From contig CALGBW010000032.1 of assembly GCA_937884635.1 (NCBI GenBank), positions 1 through 32,740 on the forward strand: DNA of 32,740 nt, given 5' to 3'. This DNA comes from an uncultured Chlamydiaceae bacterium. GTDB lineage: Bacteria; Chlamydiota; Chlamydiia; Chlamydiales; Chlamydiaceae. A program made the translations under genes and the position numbers. The notes beneath the pieces were generated by a model, which searched no databases, had not been told where the DNA came from, and saw nothing but the letters and a program-made list of their open reading frames with translations. Below, piece by piece: positions 23,866-32,740 of the stretch; within the stretch, counting starts at the first letter, position 1; each line of letters opens with the position of its first letter.

Positions 23866-24735
23866 TTAATTAAGTGACAAAACAGGATCCAGATGCCCTT
23901 TTAAAGGGGAATCGGCGTCATTTAGGTTTTCCAAAACTAAGGTGTAGACTTCAAACCCTTTAGGATAAAGATCAATAACACAACCTTTAGCATTGGATAG
24001 TAATGATAGAGAACCGCTGTTGATCACAGGAATCTTTCTGAAAAAAGCAATTTCTGCATGATGGTCATGACCATGTAGATACATCTTGATAGTATCATAT
24101 TGCTTCAATCCCTCCTGTAAGGCTTCCCGATTCAGTAAGTCATGAAACTCTCTCTTGGTAGAGAATAAAGGGTAGTGATTCGCAACGATAACTTGTTTAT
24201 CAAAAGGTATCCCCTGCATAACCTGATGAAATACCTGCATCTGCTCTTCAAATACCTGTCCATGTGCTTCAAACCACCCATTCAAGCAAGAACAATCTAG
24301 TAAGACCAAATCCCAATCCGTTGTTAAATGGTACAGGGCAACACGCCTTTGCTGCAAAGTAGGATTAGGAAAATACTGATAAAATGTTCCTTGGTTAAAA
24401 GCCTTCCTAGTATACACGTCATGATTCCCCGGGAGAAGGTAAACAGGAGCTTCTTTCCTTAAACTTTGGACAAAAGCATGGGCTTGAGAAAACTCGCTTT
24501 CCAAAGCTGTCAAAGACAAATCCCCGGTAATACAAATAGCATCAATATCTAGTGTTTTAACAAACTGTGGAAACCTTGTTAGCAAGGAAAAAGCATGAAA
24601 AGGAGCACCTCCGAAGAACAACCGCACCAGTGCTTTCATACGTTTACTAAAACAAGCACGTAACTGGTTAGGGAACAAGCAGAAGTGAATATCCGAAATA
24701 TGTAAAACACGGTAAGCGGAAGGAGGTTTTTGCAT
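23866..24735 (-). CDS. Calcineurin-like metallophosphoesterase
   Basis: This 289-residue protein has the full dinuclear metal motif set of the metallophosphoesterase superfamily, in order: SDIH (D15, H17), GDL (D72), GNHD (N104, H105, D106), ANHYPLF, and GHDHH near residue 238. It may cleave a phosphodiester or phosphomonoester; the family includes cyclic-nucleotide, lipid and nucleotide hydrolases, so the substrate is unknown. The frame reaches back to a GTG at 24768 that overlaps the groEL3 stop. The ATG at 24733-24735 has a strong GAAGGA six bases upstream and is preferred. Directly before that site is a run of 14 T bases on the coding strand. The locus corresponds to CT754. No signal peptide is seen. 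Confidence 0.85.
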   Translation of the reverse strand: MQKPPSAYRVLHISDIHFCLFPNQLRACFSKRMKALVRLFFGGAPFHAFSLLTRFPQFVKTLDIDAICITGDLSLTALESEFSQAHAFVQSLRKEAPVYLLPGNHDVYTRKAFNQGTFYQYFPNPTLQQRRVALYHLTTDWDLVLLDCSCLNGWFEAHGQVFEEQMQVFHQVMQGIPFDKQVIVANHYPLFSTKREFHDLLNREALQEGLKQYDTIKMYLHGHDHHAEIAFFRKIPVINSGSLSLLSNAKGCVIDLYPKGFEVYTLVLENLNDADSPLKGHLDPVLSLN

Positions 24736-24767
24736 ATATTCCTTCAAAAAAAAAAAAAACAAATACA

Positions 24768-26276
24768 CTACATGTTTTCTTTTGTACTAAGCAATACTTC
24801 TGAAGAAAGAATACGCTGCGCTGCATCTAAAGCATAAGAGAAAATATCTCTTATCCTTGCTAAAGGATCTAAAATCCCGACTACTACCATATCCTCTATC
24901 TGTTTTGATGCAATATTCAATCCTAAAGACGATGGGCCTGAAGCTAATTTTGATAACACCATTTCTGCTTCTAAACCAACGGTATGTGCCAATTCTTTAA
25001 TAGGAGTCTTACAAGCTTTTTGTAAAATGCGTGCAGCCTCCATTACCTCTATAGAATCTCCCTCTGTGACTATCAATGTACGCGCCGCTTGAAATAGGGC
25101 TACACCCCCTCCCAATACATAGCCCTCTTGTAAGCTGGAGTCAACCACCTTACATGCTAAGGTATAAAGAGTTCTCTCCTCTTTCTGAATAGGAATGACC
25201 CCTGTAGTCCTTTGTAAAGCATCTTTTCTTTCTACAAAACGAGAACGTTCTTCCGCTGTTGCCTTCGTACGTAATTGCTCTTCTATTTGATGAACTCGTA
25301 AATTCAACACTTCAGGGACATACCCCCCTTCCACCAAAACAGTTTGTGTCTGAGAGATCTCTACATACGAACAATGTCCCAAAGCACTGTATTCCGGCTG
25401 AGGAGAGGTAGGAGAAAAAGGTTGAGAATACACACTTGTTCCTGTGAACAAAGCAATATCTTCTAATCCAGAATCCCCTCTAGGATCACAGACAACAGAT
25501 ACTTTAACTAGATCTTCTAATCTATTTATTACCAAAGTAGCCAAGGTATCAGGGTCTATATCACGACAAAAAATCACTAAATGTTCTTCAGACTTAAAAA
25601 CACTTTTTAATAATGGCAATAAATGAAACGAAGAAGAAATTTTTTGATCCGTAACAAAAATCTTAGGATGAACAAGACAAATCGTGCGTTCTGCATTCTG
25701 TGCAGCAAAGTGCGGAGATAAATAGCCTACGGGCAATCGCAAACCAGGAACTACCCTAATAGGCTCTGTTCCCTCTACTAAGGTTAAAAACCCTTTCGCT
25801 CCCGTTAGAGATAAGGCCTTCTCCACCCTTTCAACTATTTCTGGAAAGGGTAAACTTGTCTTTAGAATTCCATGCATCCTAGAAATATCCTTAACCTTCC
25901 AAGAGCTATTCGCTAACTCCTGTAGTAATTTCTCTGCATGTTCACGGAGGGCTAAACACAAATCATATCGAGACATCCCTTCCTCTATAGAGGCGATGCT
26001 CTCTTTGACTATCGCATGCAATAACAGAAGAGCTGTACTAACGCCATCCCCATGTTTTTTTTGCACGCGTTCAGCTAAAGATCGAGCAAAGGAAATACCT
26101 AAAGCTTCATAAGAATCTGATAAAGAAATACGTTCTAAGCGTGAGACACCTCTCTCAGACAAAAATGAAGAGGGGGGATTTAAACCGTAAGAGCCTTTTA
26201 TACTTTGATAAGCAATATCAATGCCTGCAAGAAGTTTCCGAACGGAAAAAGAAAGGAAAGGTCCCTGATCTAACAT
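24768..26276 (-). CDS. groEL3: Divergent GroEL paralogue (GroEL3)
   Basis: This 502-residue protein is a chaperonin by overall order of blocks, but very diverged. The ATP-binding GDG is kept (GDGVSTALLL, residues 76-85), and an apical GYLSPHF and the equatorial EGYVLGGGVALFQAA are recognisable. By hand alignment the position of the catalytic aspartate (E. coli D398) is a leucine near residue 373 (TLYTLACKVVDSS). The C-terminus lacks the Gly-Gly-Met tail. Chlamydia carries three GroEL genes; this one has no groES beside it and matches CT755. It probably does not work as a normal folding ATPase; its real role is unknown. The frame opens at a GTG at 26306, but the ATG at 26274-26276 has AGGA seven bases upstream and is preferred. 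Confidence 0.9.
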   Translation of the reverse strand: MLDQGPFLSFSVRKLLAGIDIAYQSIKGSYGLNPPSSFLSERGVSRLERISLSDSYEALGISFARSLAERVQKKHGDGVSTALLLLHAIVKESIASIEEGMSRYDLCLALREHAEKLLQELANSSWKVKDISRMHGILKTSLPFPEIVERVEKALSLTGAKGFLTLVEGTEPIRVVPGLRLPVGYLSPHFAAQNAERTICLVHPKIFVTDQKISSSFHLLPLLKSVFKSEEHLVIFCRDIDPDTLATLVINRLEDLVKVSVVCDPRGDSGLEDIALFTGTSVYSQPFSPTSPQPEYSALGHCSYVEISQTQTVLVEGGYVPEVLNLRVHQIEEQLRTKATAEERSRFVERKDALQRTTGVIPIQKEERTLYTLACKVVDSSLQEGYVLGGGVALFQAARTLIVTEGDSIEVMEAARILQKACKTPIKELAHTVGLEAEMVLSKLASGPSSLGLNIASKQIEDMVVVGILDPLARIRDIFSYALDAAQRILSSEVLLSTKENM

Positions 26277-26348
26277 ATAACTTCCTGTGCGAGATTCAGA
26301 CCTCACACTACCAAGTCATTTTTTAGATCACAACAACTTAAAATAAGA

Positions 26349-26419
26349 AGGTGGCACCCGGAATCGAACCGGGGATAGAGGCTTTGCAGGCCTCGGCCTT
26401 ACCGCTTGGCTATGCCACC
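26349..26419 (-). tRNA. tRNA-Cys (GCA)
   Basis: The minus strand folds into a complete 71-base cloverleaf. The acceptor GGTGGCA pairs with TGCCACC with T as discriminator base, as expected for tRNA-Cys. The D-arm region is GCCAAGCGGTAAGGC, the anticodon arm GAGGC-CTGCAAA-GCCTC has anticodon GCA, and the T-arm is CCCGG-TTCGATT-CCGGG. The 3' CCA is not encoded. It lies between groEL3 and murF on the groEL3 strand. Confidence 0.97.
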
Positions 26420-26466
26420 ACAGGCGCCCAGTTTAATCCAAATAGCATTTCTAGTCAGTAGAAAAC

Positions 26467-26496
26467 ATTATCCATAACACACAACCATTCCTACAA
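26467..26496 (-). promoter_or_regulatory. Possible tRNA-Cys promoter
   Basis: On the minus strand TTGTAG (26491-26496) is followed after 18 bases by GATAAT (26467-26472). The -10 matches 5 of 6 bases but the -35 only 3. The transcript would start about 40 bases before the tRNA. Confidence 0.3.
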
Positions 26497-26553
26497 TATG
26501 ACTTAGAGCGGCAAAGTTTAGTAACAAATAAACCTCACCTAAAAATTCTCGAA

Positions 26554-26579
26554 GGGAGATTTGTTGAAAACAAACTCCC
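26554..26579. other. Hairpin in the tRNA-Cys/murF divergent region
   Basis: GGGAG-A-TTTGTT (26554-26565) pairs with AACAAACTCCC (26569-26579) around a 3-base loop with one bulged A. This 11-bp stem lies about 87 bases before murF and has no U-run on the plus side. It could be part of the murF leader or an operator. Its role is unknown. Confidence 0.4.
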
Positions 26580-26666
26580 CTTAACATAAAAAAAGAGTTG
26601 TTGGGATTTATTTCCCTCTAAAATAGACAGAATTCGTAACTATAGCCGCACCAGAAGGAAAAGACT

Positions 26667-28010
26667 ATGAAACCCATCCTATTGCGAGATTGGGCAGATT
26701 TACTACTAGATATAGAACTTCCCACTTCCTTGGTCTATATTTCAGGCGTTGCAATAGATAGCCGACAGGTCCTTCCTGGCGATCTTTTCTTTGCTCTTCC
26801 CGGAGAACAAGTGGATGGTCATACTTTTTTACAAGATGCTGCAAAGGCTGGTGCAGTGGCTGCCATTGTTTCCCAAAACTATACAGGAAATGATTTTGGA
26901 ATGACTTTGATTCGCGTTCCAGACCCTATTCAAGCTTTAAGACTAGCAGGAGAAAATAAAGCGAATTTATTCCAAGGTCATATCATTGGAATCACTGGAT
27001 CTCTAGGTAAAACCTCGACCAAAGGATTCGCAACCTCGCTACTTTCTACAGAATACACATGCTTCGCATCACCAAAGAGCTATAATTCACAACTAACAGT
27101 TCCGCTTAGTATTCTAATGGCTGATGGCAACGAGGACTTTCTTTTATTAGAAATGGCTACATCTGAGCCGGGCAATGTACAGAATCTATTAAAAGTAGTC
27201 TCTCCTGATATAGCTGTTATCACAAACATTGCTCATCAACATGTCACACGTTTCCCTAATCAAACTCAGGGTATCGCAGAAGAAAAAGGCCTCTTATTAA
27301 AACACAGTCAGCTGCAGATTCTACCCAAAGACTCTGCTTGGTATGACTACTTTATCCAACAAAATCCTCAGGCAGAGCAAATCTCTTTTTCCTTTTCTAC
27401 TCCCTTTGCTGACTTCTTTTACAAAGCCATTCACCCTGATTATGTAGAGGTGCATACACCAGATGGGGAGATTGACCTTCAAGTGTCTTTTCCCTATCAA
27501 CCTGCTTATCAGAATTTTCTTATAGCCCTTACATTGGGATGGGCTGTGAATGTGCCTTTAGAGCGTATGTTATCTGTCCTTTCACAGTTACGCCTCCCTC
27601 CCATGCGCTTTGAACATAGCTTACACAATGGCATCCAAATCATTAACGATACATATAATGCATGCCCTGAGGCAATGCTAGCAGCACTGGATCATCTTCC
27701 TCAACCTTCTGAAGGAGGAAAAGTTATTCTCATCTTAGGTCATATGGCAGATCTAGGAAGTTATTCCGAAGAAGGACACTCTATCGTTGCTCTTAAAGCA
27801 ATACATAAAGCGCATACTATCTTTTTTGTTGGAGAAAAATGGCTACCCATTCAACCAATGTTACCCAACACATCTAGCTGTCAGATAATCTTCCATACAA
27901 AGAAACAGACACTAGAAGGAACATTAAAACAGGTAATAAAAAAGGGGGATGTAGTCCTCTTAAAAGGATCCAGATCTTTAGCTTTAGAAACCCTATTAAA
28001 TAGTTTCTAG
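26667..28010 (+). CDS. murF: UDP-MurNAc-tripeptide--D-Ala-D-Ala ligase
   Basis: This Mur ligase adds the D-Ala-D-Ala made by the Ddl half of MurC-Ddl to the UDP-MurNAc-tripeptide. The 447 residues show the N-terminal substrate-binding SGVAIDSRQVLPGDLFFAL, the ATP loop GITGSLGKTSTKG (108-120), the HQHVTRF block, and NDTYNACPEAMLAAL with the late LKGSRSLALE. The ATG has AAGGA eight to nine bases upstream. It is the only cell-wall gene here on the plus strand and is separated from mraY by groEL3, a phosphoesterase gene and tRNA-Cys. It ends 21 bases from a convergent small gene with no visible terminator. The locus corresponds to CT756. Confidence 0.96.
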   Translation: MKPILLRDWADLLLDIELPTSLVYISGVAIDSRQVLPGDLFFALPGEQVDGHTFLQDAAKAGAVAAIVSQNYTGNDFGMTLIRVPDPIQALRLAGENKANLFQGHIIGITGSLGKTSTKGFATSLLSTEYTCFASPKSYNSQLTVPLSILMADGNEDFLLLEMATSEPGNVQNLLKVVSPDIAVITNIAHQHVTRFPNQTQGIAEEKGLLLKHSQLQILPKDSAWYDYFIQQNPQAEQISFSFSTPFADFFYKAIHPDYVEVHTPDGEIDLQVSFPYQPAYQNFLIALTLGWAVNVPLERMLSVLSQLRLPPMRFEHSLHNGIQIINDTYNACPEAMLAALDHLPQPSEGGKVILILGHMADLGSYSEEGHSIVALKAIHKAHTIFFVGEKWLPIQPMLPNTSSCQIIFHTKKQTLEGTLKQVIKKGDVVLLKGSRSLALETLLNSF

Positions 28011-28031
28011 ATAGAACTTGCTTATTTTTCG

Positions 28032-28256
28032 TTAAAAACCCTCTTCCACAAGCCTTTCAGCTATCTTTTGGAATACTTCTTTGGGATCCAAAACTTCCGT
28101 AGAAACAGGAACATCCCGAACGGCTTCGTCTGCAGCCATGAGCTTCTGAATCCACTGCTTGCGTTTTTTCTTCTCTTCCTCAACCAGAGCTTTATCTCGT
28201 AACTTTTTCAATAAAGCTACTTCTTCAGGAAGAACTTTCACGGGCTTCTTTTTCAT
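28032..28256 (-). CDS. Small charged conserved chlamydial protein
   Basis: I know no function for this 74-residue protein; by position it is the CT753 type. It is very rich in Lys and Glu (about half of all residues are charged). It is predicted to be mostly helical, with a basic stretch EEEKKKRKQWIQKLM in the first half and an acidic amphipathic helix FQKIAERLVEEGF at the end. There is no membrane segment. The ATG at 28254-28256 has no clear ribosome site. A hairpin ATAGGAT/ATCCTAT (28274-28297) with a T-rich loop lies 18 bases upstream, and TATTAT near it could be a -10 element. It lies between the rRNA terminator and convergent murF. Confidence 0.7.
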   Translation of the reverse strand: MKKKPVKVLPEEVALLKKLRDKALVEEEKKKRKQWIQKLMAADEAVRDVPVSTEVLDPKEVFQKIAERLVEEGF

Positions 28257-28305
28257 GATTGCAATTTAGAATAATAGGATTTTTTTTACAATCCTATGCA
28301 AGAGC

Positions 28306-28340
28306 AAAAAAAAGGAGGCTCAGAATAGTATCTGTCCTCC
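28306..28340 (-). terminator. rRNA operon terminator
   Basis: On the minus strand GGAGG-A-CAGA (28331-28340 side) pairs with TCTG-AG-CCTCC (28313-28324 side) with a small internal loop, followed directly by a run of eight T bases (28306-28313). It comes about 36 bases after the 5S gene and is the strongest intrinsic terminator in the window. Confidence 0.85.
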
Positions 28341-28376
28341 CTATATTCAGCTTATGCTGAGATCTTCTATTATGAA

Positions 28377-28494
28377 ATGCTTGGCGATGACTTACTCTCC
28401 CATACTCTTGTGTATAGTACCATCAGCGATCGGAGGCTTAACTTCTGAGTTCGGAATGGTTTCAGGTGTACCCCTCCCTCTATTACCACCAAGC
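28377..28494 (-). rRNA. rrf: 5S ribosomal RNA
   Basis: The minus strand gives a complete 5S of about 118 bases. The ends GCTTGG and CCAAGC pair to close helix I, and the conserved loop region CCATTCCGAACTCAGAAG is intact. It follows 23S by about 116 bases, the normal order. End positions are set by the helix I pairing and may be off by two or three bases. Confidence 0.95.
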
Positions 28495-28610
28495 TAGTCC
28501 TGGTAACGCTATTCACGTATACTAATAGACGTTTAAAAACTGTCTTTAGTTTAACTCGCACTTCTCTTCTTATCTCCAACCAGAAAGCCTTTCGGCTCTC
28601 CTTATTGATA

Positions 28611-31493
<2,883 letters not shown>

Positions 31494-31611
31494 TCCTCGC
31501 TCAGGATGGATTTCTCCATCCGATCTCGTTATACGAGTTGTAATTCTCTTTAATTTCCAACTTCCGGTTTTCAAAGATCAACGTTCAACCCCTAAAGGTG
31601 AACGAGTGCAT

Positions 31612-31641
31612 AGTATATCACTTTTCACGTGCGGTGCGCAA
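31612..31641 (-). promoter_or_regulatory. Promoter-like element upstream of 23S
   Basis: On the minus strand TTGCGC (31636-31641) is followed after 18 bases by TATACT (31612-31617). Transcription would start near 31605, about 112 bases before 23S. A promoter between 16S and 23S would be unusual, so this may be a chance match in the spacer, or a real rRNA promoter brought next to 23S. Confidence 0.35.
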
Positions 31642-31763
31642 GGGGGAAAATGAAGGAAAGTGAAAATAGTTTGATAATGTAGATTCCAGAAGTGAATGCA
31701 GGGAATCCTTGCAGTTGAACCTGATAAAGATTGGGCTTGGTCGACATAGGGGGTTCAACTCCC

Positions 31764-31785
31764 CCTCCCTTCCCGGGAAGGGAGG
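31764..31785. repeat. Perfect 22-base palindrome at the edge of the GC-rich segment
   Basis: CCTCCCTTCCC and GGGAAGGGAGG are exact inverted repeats with no spacer. The palindrome directly follows a hairpin GGGGG-TTCAACT-CCCCC (31749-31765), whose 5-bp stem and 7-base loop match a tRNA T-arm. They may belong to the left end of the mobile element or to its target. Confidence 0.6.
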
Positions 31786-31898
31786 CCGCGTTTACTTCCG
31801 GACTGCCGCATCCCCTTGGTAGAATCGCGCCTTCCGACCAAGGGCCGGGAGCGGGTGCTTCCGGCTTCAGGCCGGACAACAACCAAGGAGAAACAAAA

Positions 31899-32740
31899 AT
31901 GAAACAGATGAAACTGCAGGAAAGGAACCGGATCGAGTTCCTGACCGGATGCGGATGGCCCGTCGCGCGGATCGCGAAGGACCTCGGGAGAAACGAGTCG
32001 ACGATCGCCCGCGAGCTGCTGAACAGGCGCATCGAGAGCGACAAGCGCTACGGATGCTCGAACAGGCTCTGCGCCCACTTCGACGAGTGCGTGCGCAAGG
32101 TCTTCTCCGGCTTCGGGGAACGCCTCGCGAAGAACGCGCCGAAGTGCTTCAAGTCGTGCCCGAACTTCCGCGAGGCGTCCTGCCCGCGGCTTGCAAGGCC
32201 CCCGTTCGTCTGCAACGGGTGTGAAAAGGAGCGCGAGTGCGCACTCAAGAAGAAGTTCTACATCGCGTCCGTCGCCCAGGCCCAGTACGAGACTGAACTG
32301 CACCTCTCGCGCACGGGCGTCCACCCGGACGAGGAGACGGTCGCGAAGATGAACGCGGTACTCTCCCCCTGCGTGAAGAACGGGCAGTCCCCGATGGCCG
32401 TGAAGGCCGCCAACCCGGAGATCTTCGGGAAGTACGCGAAGAGCACCCTCTACGGATGGATCGCGGACGGTCTCTTCAGCGCGAAGAAGCACGACCTCCC
32501 CTATGCGGGGACGCGCCGGAAGCCGCACAGGAGGCCCGTCATGAAGACTGACGCCAAGTGCCGCATCGGAAGGACGATCAGGGAGATGTGGGAACTCCTC
32601 AAGGGCCTCGGAAAGAAGGTCACCTGCGAGCTCGACACCGTCATCGGCTCGATCAGCGGCAAGGTCCTCTTCACGATGATCTTCACCGACAGCGAACTTG
32701 CGCTCGCGTTCCTGCGCGACCAGAAGACGTCGCAGACCTG
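31899..32740 (+). CDS. IS30-family transposase, partial (3' end outside window), GC-rich and foreign
   Basis: The open frame gives 280 residues and runs off the window. It starts at ATG with an excellent AAGGAG eight bases upstream. Residues 8-42 form an IS30-type helix-turn-helix (PVARIAKDLGRNESTIAREL). Residues 53-114 hold nine cysteines (53, 58, 64, 83, 87, 95, 105, 108, 114), a likely zinc-binding region. CELDTVIG (243-250) matches the first catalytic aspartate block of IS30 transposases (usually WEGDTVIG); the other two catalytic residues would lie beyond the end. GC content is above 60 percent and third codon positions are nearly all G or C, quite unlike every gene to the left. It resembles elements of GC-rich gut bacteria such as Coriobacteriia, which I infer from style only. 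It lies where the 16S gene should be, so an assembly chimera is likely. Confidence 0.8.
   Translation, partial: MKQMKLQERNRIEFLTGCGWPVARIAKDLGRNESTIARELLNRRIESDKRYGCSNRLCAHFDECVRKVFSGFGERLAKNAPKCFKSCPNFREASCPRLARPPFVCNGCEKERECALKKKFYIASVAQAQYETELHLSRTGVHPDEETVAKMNAVLSPCVKNGQSPMAVKAANPEIFGKYAKSTLYGWIADGLFSAKKHDLPYAGTRRKPHRRPVMKTDAKCRIGRTIREMWELLKGLGKKVTCELDTVIGSISGKVLFTMIFTDSELALAFLRDQKTSQT
31899..32740 (+). mobile_element. IS30-family insertion sequence, left part
   Basis: The transposase gene and probably its 5' flank from about 31714 form the left part of an IS30-like element. The terminal inverted repeat and target duplication cannot be confirmed because the right end is not in the window. 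I mark only the transposase part, as the left boundary is uncertain. Confidence 0.55.

Larger units (their letters stand above)
31494..31898. other. 23S leader/spacer and junction to GC-rich DNA
   Basis: These 405 bases contain no gene. From 31494 to about 31680 the sequence is AT-rich and looks like a chlamydial rRNA leader or spacer, including a boxA-like TGATCTTTGAAAA on the minus strand near 31570-31585. From about 31746 on it is GC-rich. Between them lie inverted repeats (31682-31707, 31714-31759, 31749-31765, 31764-31785). The 16S 3' end with its AAAGGAGGTGATC signature is not present. The exact junction cannot be set by eye. Confidence 0.6.

Noticed and set aside
31755..32528. 257-codon minus-strand frame opposite the transposase
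   Set aside because: It is a shadow caused by high GC in third positions; the plus strand has a perfect ribosome site and IS30 motifs.

Overview
The window looks like a chromosomal stretch of a Chlamydiaceae genome. Three things show this: a run of genes in the known Chlamydia order, the chlamydial MurC-Ddl fusion, and a divergent third GroEL. From left to right the genes match what I remember as the C. trachomatis loci CT777 down to CT753. Gene content and order fit the psittaci/abortus/caviae/felis/pecorum side of the family, but I cannot name a species from sequence alone. Base composition is AT-rich up to the rRNA genes. The last kilobase is strikingly GC-rich and does not look chlamydial.

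Layout. 1-3289 (minus): bioF paralogue (3' end outside the window), acyl-ACP synthetase aas, and a PlsC-type acyltransferase, apparently one operon read from a promoter near 3380-3408. 3658-4617 (plus): a CysQ-type phosphatase. 4661-8298 (minus): leucine dehydrogenase, pyrophosphatase, then the pair fabF and Nudix hydrolase. 8630-11527 (minus): rsfS, a HAD phosphatase, and a long coiled-coil protein. 11611-12699 (plus): mqnC of the futalosine menaquinone pathway. 12662-15327 (minus): miaA, an STAS anti-anti-sigma protein, ftsQ, and a KH-domain protein.

15548-23843 (minus) is the division and cell-wall cluster: mraY, murD, nlpD, ftsW, murG, a small unknown ORF, and murC-ddl, with ftsQ a little further on. 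murF (26667-28010, plus) is cut off from this cluster. It sits in opposite orientation behind groEL3, a metallophosphoesterase gene and tRNA-Cys, which suggests an inversion. Together these genes make UDP-MurNAc-pentapeptide and lipid II and build part of the divisome, in a genus whose peptidoglycan is confined to the division septum.

28032-28256 is a small charged hypothetical protein. 28306-31493 (minus) holds the rRNA terminator, 5S and a full-length 23S. The 16S gene, expected just to the right, is absent. In its place, after a chlamydial-looking spacer, are inverted repeats and a GC-rich, cysteine-rich IS30-family transposase that runs off the window end. The simplest explanation is an assembly chimera at the rRNA operon; a real insertion is the more exciting alternative. 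I found no convincing new multi-gene system. The best leads are this junction, a folded leader in front of murC-ddl, a terminator-like hairpin between two divergent genes, and the murF inversion.
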